Both the position numbers and the translations under genes were made by a program. DNA of 64,000 nucleotides from assembly GCA_016716335.1 (NCBI GenBank), contig JADJWN010000013.1:46674-110673 (forward strand), given 5' to 3'. Below the pieces are notes generated by a model that did no database searches, was not told the DNA's origin, and saw nothing but the letters and a program-made list of their open reading frames with translations. Source of the DNA: Saprospiraceae bacterium. GTDB taxonomy: Bacteria; Bacteroidota; Bacteroidia; Chitinophagales; Saprospiraceae. Positions 1 through 8,001 of the stretch are shown here, piece after piece; within the stretch, counting starts at the first letter, position 1; each line of letters opens with the position of its first letter.

Positions 1-671
1 ATATAACTTACAGACTGTTCTGTTGATTTGCCACTTTTCAGTTTCTTAGCTTTAATCAATGCTTCCTTTTGTGCTTTGATGCGTTTGAGCAATTCGCTGG
101 CGGGTTCGTCATTTGAGTCTTGTGCCACCAGTTTGCCCTGCACCGCTTCTTGTAATATGGCTTGCTCTAATTGGGTGAGGAGGGTGAGGTGGTCAGCGAA
201 TATTTTGTCGGACTCCAATTCTTTCTCAACTAATTTCTTTTCAAGTTCAATAATCTCACGTTGCTTGTCAATGCTTGGCACTGTTACCATTACATCAGCA
301 ATTCTATTCATTGGCAAACTCACGTTTGCCATTCCTTTCATTTGCGAAACCAATAATTCTTCTCTATTCCAGTGCAGATAAATGTGTAAATACTTAGCTA
401 AAACAAAGTTTTCATCTTTCGGAATAACGGCACAAAGAATATTTCCCAAAGCAAATTTCCCTTCACAATATTTTACACGCTTCATACTTGCGTGTCCGTG
501 TCCTGTAGATGAAACCAAAGGAATAATAACTGCTTTCGCATCAAATTGATATTGATTGTGAGTTTTATCTGTTTCGCCCAATGTAATCATTGTGTAAGGA
601 CCTGGAATAGCTTTCATTATTCCTGTCTCACCTTTTGTAATCGTGCATATATCGCCTAGTCTGTACTTCAT
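1..671 (-). CDS. hsdS: Type I restriction enzyme specificity subunit HsdS, 3' end cut by the window edge
   Basis: This is the DNA-recognition subunit of a type I restriction-modification complex. Translating the minus strand from the ATG at 669-671 gives an open frame of about 223 residues that runs off the window. It starts directly with a target-recognition domain (MKYRLGDICTITKGETG) and passes into the conserved helical spacer with QLEQAILQEAVQGKLV and ASELLKRIKAQKEALIKA, which are typical HsdS signatures. The start codon directly follows the hsdM stop, so the two are expected to be co-translated. Because the frame is open at the edge, I cannot tell whether a second recognition domain follows (full-size HsdS) or whether this is a half-size subunit. 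Confidence 0.9.
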   Translation of the reverse strand, partial: MKYRLGDICTITKGETGIMKAIPGPYTMITLGETDKTHNQYQFDAKAVIIPLVSSTGHGHASMKRVKYCEGKFALGNILCAVIPKDENFVLAKYLHIYLHWNREELLVSQMKGMANVSLPMNRIADVMVTVPSIDKQREIIELEKKLVEKELESDKIFADHLTLLTQLEQAILQEAVQGKLVAQDSNDEPASELLKRIKAQKEALIKAKKLKSGKSTEQSVSY

Positions 672-2114
672 CTATGCCAACGATTTTAACTCTTCCAAAA
701 TCTTGGAAATTTTTAATTGATTATTTTCAATTTTATTGATGATTGCCTTTCTATCATAAACAACTTCTTCAACAACTTTATTCGGATTCTTTATATCCAA
801 ATCATAGTTGCGGTCTATAATGGTTTGTATGGGCACTTTCCAGGCCACTTCGCTTTCTTCTCTATTGTTCCACCATTGCTTAATGGGTTCAAATTCTTCT
901 ATGCGTATGGGCTTGGTTTTGCTGTAGGCTTTTTGTCCTTCGGGCAAGGTGTGTTCGTAATACCAAATTTCTTTGGTGGGCTTGCCTTTTTCAAAGAAAA
1001 TCAGGTTGGTGTTTACGGTGGCATAAGGGGCAAATACACTTTGGGGCAATCGCACAATGGTATGCACATTGCAATCTTCCAACAGTTTTTGCCTTACCCG
1101 TTGTTTTACGCCATCGCCTGTTAAACTGCCATCGGGCAATACAATGCCTGCCCGTCCGCCCTGTCCGTCCGACAGGCGGGCATCTTTCAGCAATTGGATA
1201 AACAGTATCAAAAACAAATCGGCACTTTCCTTGGTGCGGTAATTCAAGGGGAAATTGGTTTCCATACCATCGCCCACCACACCACCAAAAGGCGGATTGG
1301 CTACAATGATATCCACACGGTCTTTTTGTTTAATGGAGTTGTATTCACGGCTCAGCGAATCACCGTTTTCAATTTGCGGCACTTCAATGTCGTGGGTTAT
1401 CAGGTTTACCACACTGAGCATAAAAGGCAGGGGTTTCAGTTCGCTGCCTGTAACGGTTTCCTGTAAAGTTTTGCGGTCGTCAATATTCTTTACCTGCTTT
1501 TTCAGGTGTTCAATGGCACACACCAAAAAGCCCGCAGTTCCGCAGGCAGGGTCGGTAATTTTCTCGCCCAATTTGGGGTTTACCATATCCACAATAAACT
1601 GGGTTACGGCCCTTGGGGTGTAAAATTCGCCTGTGTCTTTCTTGGCAGCCAATCCCTGCAAAATCTCCTCATAAATCACATTAAAAACGTGATGTTCTTT
1701 GCTGCTGTTAAAATCAATTTCGTTGAGTTTGTTTATAGCCTGGCGGAAGGTGGTTCCGCTTTTCATATAGTTGTTGGTGCCGTCAAATATTTGGCGAATG
1801 GTTATGCCCAAACGGTCATCAGCCGCAACCGTCAGGTTTTTGAGTGTCGGGAACAGTTTGTTGTTCACAAAATTGATGAGTTCATCACCTGTGATGCCTT
1901 CGTCATCTTCTGCCCAATTTCGCCACTGCAATTCCGCAGGAATAGGCGATTTGTATTTGGGGTTCAGGATTTCTTTTTCTTTGTCTTTGTCGTCAAAGAG
2001 TTTCAGAAATATCATCCAGCCCAATTGCTCAATGCGTTGTGCATCTCCGCTCAGGCCCGGGTCTTTGCGGAAGATGTCTCGGATGGATTTTATGGTGCCT
2101 GCTATGTTGGTCAT
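672..2114 (-). CDS. hsdM: Type I restriction-modification DNA methyltransferase subunit HsdM
   Basis: HsdM transfers a methyl group from S-adenosylmethionine to adenine within the HsdS-specified site. The 480-residue protein has the N-terminal HsdM helical domain, the SAM-binding motif DPACGTAGF (about residues 188-196) and the catalytic motif NPPFG (about 273-277), which marks an N6-adenine methylase. It looks catalytically intact. One oddity is that residues about 311-319 (DARLSDGQG) sit where family members normally have a shorter loop ahead of GRAGIVLPDGS. This extra peptide is encoded by a GC-rich palindrome (see the repeat at 1150-1181). The gene lies downstream of a palindrome array and a transposase that separate it from hsdR and fic, so its transcription may have to pass through the array or start inside it. 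Confidence 0.95.
   Translation of the reverse strand: MTNIAGTIKSIRDIFRKDPGLSGDAQRIEQLGWMIFLKLFDDKDKEKEILNPKYKSPIPAELQWRNWAEDDEGITGDELINFVNNKLFPTLKNLTVAADDRLGITIRQIFDGTNNYMKSGTTFRQAINKLNEIDFNSSKEHHVFNVIYEEILQGLAAKKDTGEFYTPRAVTQFIVDMVNPKLGEKITDPACGTAGFLVCAIEHLKKQVKNIDDRKTLQETVTGSELKPLPFMLSVVNLITHDIEVPQIENGDSLSREYNSIKQKDRVDIIVANPPFGGVVGDGMETNFPLNYRTKESADLFLILFIQLLKDARLSDGQGGRAGIVLPDGSLTGDGVKQRVRQKLLEDCNVHTIVRLPQSVFAPYATVNTNLIFFEKGKPTKEIWYYEHTLPEGQKAYSKTKPIRIEEFEPIKQWWNNREESEVAWKVPIQTIIDRNYDLDIKNPNKVVEEVVYDRKAIINKIENNQLKISKILEELKSLA
1150..1181. repeat. GC-rich palindromic element inserted in frame in hsdM
   Basis: A short GC-rich stretch in AT-rich surroundings. Its arms (CCGCCCTGTC near 1157-1166 and GACAGGCGGG near 1171-1180) are almost perfectly complementary around a CGTCC loop. 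It is in the hsdM reading frame and encodes the extra peptide at residues 311-319. A related element in the hsdR frame encodes a similar peptide (DACLPDGRG against DARLSDGQG). That it is an insertion is inferred from the usual HsdM sequence around the motif that follows. Confidence 0.6.
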
Positions 2115-2135
2115 TTGTTTTATGTGTTTATGGTT

Positions 2136-3766
2136 TTAAAATCCCGAAGGGATTGAATGGTTATAGAAAATGAATGATTGGGGTATGTGCGACCCCGTAG
2201 GGGTCGTATCACCAACGCCAACATGATTTCTATAAACATTTGACCTCTTCGAGGTCGTTTTTTTTGAAAATATACTATTGATATAAACATACAATCTATT
2301 GAGGATTGTTTTGGTATGATTGCCAATAAATCCCGAAGGGATTTGATATTTATAGAAAAGAATGGTTCGAATATGTGCGACCCCGAAGGGGTCGTATTTC
2401 TCTCGCAAACGTTTTTTCTATAAACATTTGACCTCTTTGAGGTCGTTTTTTTTGGAATTACAATATCGTTATTAAGATTTGATCGGTTAAGGCCAAATTG
2501 GAGAATGTTCGGAAAAAATCCAGAAGGGATAGAATGGTTATAGAAAAAGGTTAGGTGCGACCCCGTAGGGGTCGTATTGTTTACGATGTCCAAATTGCTA
2601 TAAATATTTGACCTTTTCAAGGTCGATTGGGTGTGTTTCGGAAAAAATCCCAAAGGGATTTGATGTTTATAGAAAAAGAATGGTTCGAATAGGTGCGACC
2701 CCGTAGGGGTCGTATTATCAACACCAACATGATTTCTATAAACATTTGACCTCTTCGAGGTCGTTTTTTTTGAAATTACAATATCGTTATTAAGATTTGA
2801 TCGTTTAAGGCCAAATTGGAGAATGTTAGGAAAAAATCCAGAAGGGATTGAATGGTTATAGAAAATGAATGATTGGGGTATGTGCGACCCCGTAGGGGTC
2901 GTATCACCAACGCCAACATGATTTCTATAAACATTTGACCTCTTCGAGGTCGTTTTTTTTGAAATTACAATATCGTTATTAAGATTTGATCGTTTAAGGC
3001 CAAATTGGAGAATGTTCGAAAAAAATCCAGAAGGGATTGAATGGTTATAGAAAAAGGTTAGGTGCGACCCCGTAGGGGTCGTATTGTTTACGATGTCCAA
3101 ATTGCTATAAATATTTGACCTTTTCAAGGTCGATTGGGTGTGTTTCGGAAAAATCCCAAAGGGATTGATGTTTATAGAAAAGAATGGTTCGATTAGGTGC
3201 GACCCCGTAGGGTCGATTATCAACACCAACATGATTTCTATAAACATTTGACCTCTTCGAGGTCGTTTTTTGAAATTACAATATCGTTATTAAGATTTGA
3301 TCGTTTAAGGCCAAATTGGAGAATGTTAGAAAAATCCAGAAGGGATTGAATGGTTATCGAAAATGAATGATTGGGGTATGTACGACCCCTAGGGGTCGTA
3401 TCACCAACGCCAACATGATTCTATAAAACATTTGACCTCTTCGAGGTCGTGTTTTTGAAAATTACAATATCGTTATTAAGATTTGATCGTTTAAGGCCAA
3501 ATTGGAGAATGTTCGAAAAAAATCCAGAAGGGATTGAATGGTTATAGAAAAAGGTTAGGTGCGACCCCGTAGGGGTCGTATTGTTTACGATGTCCAAATT
3601 GCTATAAATATTTGACCTTTTCAAGGTCGATTGGGTGTGTTTCGGAAAAAATCCCAAAGGGATTTGATGTTTATAGAAAAAGAATGGTTCGAATAGGTGC
3701 GACCCAGTAGGGGTCGTATTATAAACACCAACATGATTTCTATAAACATTTGACCTCTTCGAGGTC
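2136..3766. repeat. Array of about ten three-palindrome modules (REP-like), left of the transposase
   Basis: Intergenic DNA made of three alternating short palindromes: P1, AATCCCGAAGGGATT and variants; P2, CGACCCCGTAGGGGTCG; and P3, GACCTCTTCGAGGTC, with a variant GACCTTTTCAAGGTC. They recur in the order P1-P2-P3 about ten times (P2 cores near 2190, 2377, 2557, 2697, 2885, 3065, 3202, 3383, 3562 and 3702). The linkers are AT-rich and partly conserved, with TTATAGAAAA after P1 and TTTCTATAAACATTTG before P3. The last P3 ends three bases from the transposase stop codon. Long open frames on the minus strand here only reflect the repeats. By analogy with known REP/RAYT pairs, the neighbouring Y1 transposase is the likely agent that spread them. 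Confidence 0.85.
2503..3766. repeat. Higher-order tandem repeat of about 500 bp (2.5 copies)
   Basis: Within the palindrome array, a block of three modules is repeated as a unit. Copies begin at GAATGTTCG near 2503, 3010 and 3507, giving spacings of 507 and 497 bp; the third copy is cut after about 260 bp where the transposase gene starts. Copies differ mainly by single-base indels in homopolymers and in the P2 core around 3140-3480. This indicates recent amplification by unequal recombination or slippage, possibly blurred by sequencing error. Confidence 0.8.
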
Positions 3767-3769
3767 TGA

Positions 3770-4231
3770 TTATTCAATCCATTCAAATAAATATTCATCT
3801 TTATGTTCAATTTGAAATTTGGTTAATAAATCCTTGTATTCTTCTTTAAATGCTTGTTTTCTATGATGTTCTTTTTGTTTGTTTATATATGAAATCACAT
3901 TATCCAATGCCGAATGACTGTAAGAAAATGCCCCATATCCTTCCTGCCATTGAAATTTGAGTTTTGAAAACTTCTTTTCATTAATAAACTCATTGGAAGA
4001 CTTTTTAATCTCTCTTACCAAATCTGACAAACAACAATTTGGTTTCATTCCTATTAGAAAATGGATATGGTCAGGCATTCCATTGATTGCAAGCATTTTT
4101 TGCTCTTTGTTTTTAACAATTCCGGAAATGTATTTGTATAATTCTTCCTCCCAAGACTGATGAATCAGACTATCCCTGCCTTTCACGGCAAATACAACTT
4201 GAATATAGATTTGTGAAAATGTTCCTGGCAT
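3770..4231 (-). CDS. REP-associated tyrosine transposase (IS200-like TnpA, Y1 HUH family)
   Basis: A single-strand DNA transposase of the IS200/IS605 Y1 superfamily, at 153 residues the usual size. The HUH motif is H55-I-H57 in DHIHFLIG, and the catalytic tyrosine with the third metal ligand is the Y-x-x-x-Q pair Y115/Q119 in SYINKQKEHH. All key residues are present, so it is probably active. There is no accompanying tnpB. Palindrome modules abut it on both sides: the closest P3 ends 3 bases from the stop codon and a P1 lies 17 bases before the start. That layout is typical of RAYT genes, which are single-copy and mobilise short palindromes elsewhere, rather than of a plain insertion sequence. 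Confidence 0.9.
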   Translation of the reverse strand: MPGTFSQIYIQVVFAVKGRDSLIHQSWEEELYKYISGIVKNKEQKMLAINGMPDHIHFLIGMKPNCCLSDLVREIKKSSNEFINEKKFSKLKFQWQEGYGAFSYSHSALDNVISYINKQKEHHRKQAFKEEYKDLLTKFQIEHKDEYLFEWIE

Positions 4232-4247
4232 ACATCAATTATTTAAA

Positions 4248-4415
4248 AATCCCGAAGGGATTAAATGCTTATAGAAAAAGAATGTTGAGGATTGGTGCGA
4301 CCCCTTAGGGGTCGTATCATCATCGCGAATGTGATTTCTATAAACATTAGACCTCTTCGAGGTCGTATATTTTGAATTTGCATTATCGCTATAAACATTT
4401 GACCCTTTCAGGGTC
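4248..4415. repeat. Palindrome module on the right side of the transposase
   Basis: One P1-P2-P3 module plus an extra P3-like palindrome between the transposase start and the fic stop: P1 at 4248-4262, P2 near 4298-4314 (CGACCCCTTAGGGGTCG), P3 at 4350-4364, and GACCCTTTCAGGGTC at 4401-4415. The order and linkers match the large array on the other side, so the transposase gene is embedded in one composite element spanning about 2136-4415. Confidence 0.8.
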
Positions 4416-4438
4416 TTTGATATTGTGTCTTTCATTAT

Positions 4439-5227
4439 TTATCCTTTGTAGTTAATAGCGTTGGGTAGCATTTGTATAAAAGGCAAAGCCTCTTTGTAAT
4501 TCAATTCTTCATAATCCATGCCTAAACACCTTATGTTGTTATAGTATGTTTGATGATAGTCGTAATAGTATCTCTCCGACTGCACAAACCAGGCATTGTT
4601 GCCCAGCTTTTGAGCAAGAAACCACTTTTCTATAAGCCTTGCCGTTCGTCCGTTTCCGTCATCAAAAGGATGAATTTTTACAAAAACCAAATGAATCATT
4701 GCAGCATAAAAAAGAGATTCTTCAAAAGATAAATCTGACTTTAGCAAAACTTCCAAATCATCATATAATCGTTGCATTTCTGATTTTACTTTATCAGGAG
4801 TGGCCGCCACGTATTCAATCTTTCCATCTTTGGTTATCACATACATATTGCTGCTTCTAACTTTACCTTGTTGTGGCTTTTTCAGTATGTGTTTGGTTAT
4901 TTGAGCATGAGCCAACTCAATGTTTTTGGCATTCAAAGTATTTTTTTGAGCAAATAAATAGGCATCATACAAATCATCAATTTTTCGGGTATAGTCAGGT
5001 TGGTATTCAATTCCGAAGCGTTTGTGTTTGATGTATGAATCAAGTTCAACGGGTTCACCTTCAATTTTGGAAGAAAAAACGGCTGAAACAGAAGTGTAAA
5101 AACTAAAATTATCAATGCTTAACTCACTATCGTTTAAGGCATAAAAATCATTTTTCAAAGCCGGATCAATGCTCTTTTTAAAAGACTCCAACAAATCTGT
5201 CGGTATGATTTTTAAATCCATATTCAT
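4439..5227 (-). CDS. Fic-domain protein (class II, predicted AMP transferase)
   Basis: The 262-residue protein carries the full Fic catalytic motif HPFDDGNGRTAR (residues 186-197), which in this family transfers AMP or another phosphate-containing group from a nucleotide to a hydroxyl side chain. SSKIEG at residues 52-57 matches the inhibitory (S/T)xxxE(G/N) motif placed N-terminal to the Fic core, which defines class II, self-inhibited Fic proteins. Its ATG overlaps the hsdR stop by one base (TAATG), so it is translationally coupled to the restriction subunit. Fic genes are found in other type I loci, but their target there is not established. There is no separate antitoxin gene next to it, in line with built-in inhibition. 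Confidence 0.92.
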   Translation of the reverse strand: MNMDLKIIPTDLLESFKKSIDPALKNDFYALNDSELSIDNFSFYTSVSAVFSSKIEGEPVELDSYIKHKRFGIEYQPDYTRKIDDLYDAYLFAQKNTLNAKNIELAHAQITKHILKKPQQGKVRSSNMYVITKDGKIEYVAATPDKVKSEMQRLYDDLEVLLKSDLSFEESLFYAAMIHLVFVKIHPFDDGNGRTARLIEKWFLAQKLGNNAWFVQSERYYYDYHQTYYNNIRCLGMDYEELNYKEALPFIQMLPNAINYKG

Positions 5228-5539
5228 TACGCTACTTTATACAATTCATTTTCCAATTCTTTAATGGCTTTTTCGTATTCCTCACGACTGCCAAAGGCTT
5301 TAATGATTTCTGTTACTGAACCAATCTCATTGATGGGCGGAATAGTCAGGATTTGAATGTTCTCAATGTTTTCAATGCCTTGGTCAGCGTATTTGTCAAG
5401 TAACGCCTCTAATACTTTTCGGGCTTGCTCGCCATACTTGGTAAAATAGTTGCGTTTCTTCACGTTGTTTGCCCGTTCTTTTCTTGTCAATGGTGGTTGG
5501 TCATACGCCACGTGGCAGATTAAATCAAACAAATCCACT

Positions 5540-5829
5540 CCCGCCTGCCTGCCGTTTAATAATCCTTTTTCTTTTTGTGATTTGAGCCATTCTCTACCTC
5601 TTCCTGTTTTGAAGTATTCCTCTCGTTTGATTGCTTCCTCACGAGTTGAAAAGATTTCATAATGAATAAGTTCTTCTGCTTTGTGAACTTTTGTCCATTC
5701 AGAACCAAATCCATTTCGGTGTTCTTCCCATCCTCTCTTTAAATCTTGAGTATGTCCCTTATATAGGGTTCCATCTTTACATTCAATTACATAAGTATAA
5801 AATTTCCCTTCTTTAAAGGCGGGCAGGTG
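5540..5829 (-). mobile_element. GIY-YIG nuclease domain inserted in frame in hsdR between GC-rich inverted arms
   Basis: Residues about 513-603 of the long HsdR piece do not belong to HsdR. They form a compact GIY-YIG domain: FYTYV at the GIY position, YKGHT at the YIG position, the conserved arginine in DLKRGWEEH, and the distal glutamate region EEAIKREEYFKTGRGREWL, like free-standing UPF0213-type proteins. The usual HsdR sequence joins from VEALYEAV to DLFDLICHVA around it. GC-rich inverted arms lie at both edges (plus-strand CCCGCCTGCCTGCC at 5540-5553 and GGCGGGCAGG at 5818-5827), while the interior is AT-rich. That it is a mobile insertion is an inference from these edges and the intact flanking homology. 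Confidence 0.75.
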
Positions 5830-7577
5830 TTTGTCAACGGCTTCATACAAGGCTTCCACCATAACACCTAGTTCCTTCAATTCGGCAATGATGGCTTCTT
5901 TGCGGTCGGAACCTTTCCACTTTTTCAGAAAATCATCTAAGGAAGCAAACTGCTCTTTGATGATTTCTTTGGTGTGGTCTTTCAAGCTGGTGGTGATGGG
6001 TTTGCCGTGTTGGTCGAAATACAACTCACGGCTAATCAAAACTGAAACATCCACCCCATTGACATATACTTTTTGTCTGGGCTCATTGACTACTGATGGT
6101 GGAATTTCAGGTTCAGGATAACGAATTTCAGGTGGAGTGATGTCAATTCCCGCCAAAAGGGCGGACAGGTCTTCACCCGATTCAATGTCAATAATTGGTT
6201 CGGTGCTTTCTTCTTCTTCATCTACAACGCCGCCTAAGTCGGTATCTTCTGTAACTGGTTTTATTCGGATGGGGTCACCATCAAATTGTGGGTCGGCAAA
6301 AAGGTCTGTTGCATTTCTGAAATCCAAAATGGTGAAATACAGTTTGCCGTATTCTTCATTGATGCGTGTTCCTCTACCAATGATTTGCTTGAACTTGGTC
6401 ATGGAGTTGATATTGCTGTCCAATACAATCACTTTGCAGGTTTGAGCATCTACACCTGTGGTCATCAATTCAGAAGTGGTGGCTATGACCGGGTATTTTT
6501 CTTCGGGATTGATAAAGTTGTCCAACTCTCGTTTGCCCTCGTCATTGTCGCCTGTAATCTGCATTACATATTTGTAGTTTTCTGCCACCAAATCAGCATT
6601 GTGTCGGGCTAATGCGGTTCGCATGCGTTCAGCGTGGTCAATGTCCACACAAAACACTATCGTTTTAGCAAAGCGGTCGTAACCTTTCAAAAATTCGGTT
6701 ACTTTTTTGGCAACCAAATCGGTTCGCTCTTCAATTACCAGATTTTTGTCAAAGTCCTTGCGGTTGTAAATGCGGTCTTCTACCAGGTTGCCGTCTTTAT
6801 CGGTTTTGCCTTGTTCGGGTCGCCAACCTTCGGCATCCACATTCAAAGCAATTCGCACTACACGATAAGGAGCCAGGAAACCATCGTCAATTCCTTGTTT
6901 GAGTGAATAGGTATAAACAGGGTCGCCAAAATATTCAATGTTAGAAACCTCATTGGTCTCTTTGGGTGTGGCGGTCAAACCAATATGCGTAGCATTTTGG
7001 AAATATGTCAAAATCTCACGCCAGGCACTATCTTCTTTGGCACTTCCTCTGTGGCACTCGTCAATGACTATCAGGTCGAAAAAATCTCTTGAAAACTGTT
7101 TGTAAACATTGGCTGCTTCGTCCGTTCCCGAAAGTCCTTGATACAATGCCAAATAAATTTCAAAGCTTTTGTCAATTTGCCTGTGTTTTACTACCGTCAT
7201 TTTATCCTTAAAGTGTTTGAAGTCGCCTCTGCGTGTCTGATCAATCAATGCGTTTCGGTCGGCTAAAAAAAGAATGCGTTTTTTTGCTCCGCTTTTCCAA
7301 AGTCGGTGAATGATTTGAAAAGCCGTATAGGTTTTTCCTGTGCCTGTTGCCATTACAAGAGAATCCGCTTTTGACCCTTGGCAATGGCTTCAACGGTTCT
7401 GTTTACAGCAATCTGTTGGTAGTACCTTGGTTTACGGTTTGTTCCATCAAAGTAATAATCTTGAGCAACAATTCTCTCAGCTTCGGGAGTTTCAATGCCT
7501 TTGTACTTTTTGTATTTCTGCCAAAGTTGTTCAGGAGTAGGGAAGTCATCTAAACCGATTTCAGTTTCAATGTTTCC

Positions 7578-7600
7578 CCGCCCGTCCGGCAGGCAGGCGT
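7578..7600. repeat. GC-rich palindromic element inserted in frame in hsdR
   Basis: A GC-rich stretch with partial self-complementarity (plus strand CGCCCGTCCGGCAGGCAGGC). In the hsdR frame it encodes DACLPDGRG, nearly the same peptide and the same frame as the element in hsdM. It lies about 20 bases from the site where about 40 HsdR residues are missing, so the insertion and the deletion may be related events. Confidence 0.55.
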
Positions 7601-8001
7601 CTGTTGCTGTCCGGTCGTGATTGATGGCAATGGGAATATTCGGTTTGTAATACAGAATATAGTCCGCTCTTTTTCTTGTTCCCCTTGCAGTGATTTTTCC
7701 TCTAACGTAAATTTTACCATCGGTAAAAGAAACTTCCTCCAGAATTTGTAAGTGCTTATCCCAACCAGCTTTTTCCAAAGCAGGTGTAATAAACTTGGTG
7801 CAAATATCTCTTTCGGATAGTGTCTTTTTATTCATTAAATCATCATATGACCTGCTAAAATACAAATTATTCTTTAGCTACATACAATTCAGTCTAACAG
7901 TAGAGGCTTGCAGGTATATACTCTATATTGCAATTTCAGGTAATTACAGCGTTTGAATAAAATTTATTTGTATGGATTCAACACATACGAATGCTGTAAC
8001 T

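Larger units (their letters stand above)
5227..7835 (-). pseudogene. hsdR: Type I restriction enzyme subunit HsdR: frameshifted, nuclease motif lost, GIY-YIG domain inserted
   Basis: HsdR is the ATP-driven translocase and nuclease of a type I enzyme. The N-terminal part (from the ATG at 7833-7835) is in one frame and the rest, from MATGTGKT, in another; the break at about 7350 (TTGTAATGG) falls just before Walker A. Helicase motifs follow: DECH (residues 98-101 of the second part), TATP, and QIIGRGTR (323-330). The C-terminal domain DLICHVAYDQPPLTRKERA is typical. Two anomalies stand out. First, after KPNIPIAI (about 7623) the protein jumps to HDRT, so roughly 40 residues that in relatives contain the E-x-K nuclease motif are absent. 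Second, a GIY-YIG domain interrupts the C-terminal part. The frameshift alone could be a sequencing error; the missing nuclease core argues for real loss of cutting. The ATG used starts at the usual MNKKTLSERD; an upstream ATG at 7865 is less likely. Confidence 0.85.

Noticed and set aside
1506..2156. Long plus-strand frame opposite hsdM
   Set aside because: It is antisense to a clear HsdM protein and encodes no recognisable sequence; the same applies to the other frames opposite real genes in the window.
2120..3247. A 375-codon open frame on the minus strand across the palindrome array
   Set aside because: Its protein is only the translated repeats (TTPTGSH, TSKRSNVYRNH, IPSGFFP in rotation), with no start context and no independent sequence. 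The smaller frames at 2136-2408, 3421-3810 and 4235-4435 are the same artefact.
2136..3766. CRISPR array
   Set aside because: The repeated units are three different palindromes with partly conserved linkers of unequal length. There are no unique spacers of constant size, no single direct repeat and no cas gene.
3770..4231. Complete IS200/IS605 insertion sequence with tnpB
   Set aside because: No tnpB is present, and the flanks are arrays of short palindromes rather than defined element ends, so RAYT is the better label.
4439..5227. Classic toxin-antitoxin pair with Fic as toxin
   Set aside because: No small antitoxin gene adjoins it, and the inhibitory motif is inside the Fic protein itself.
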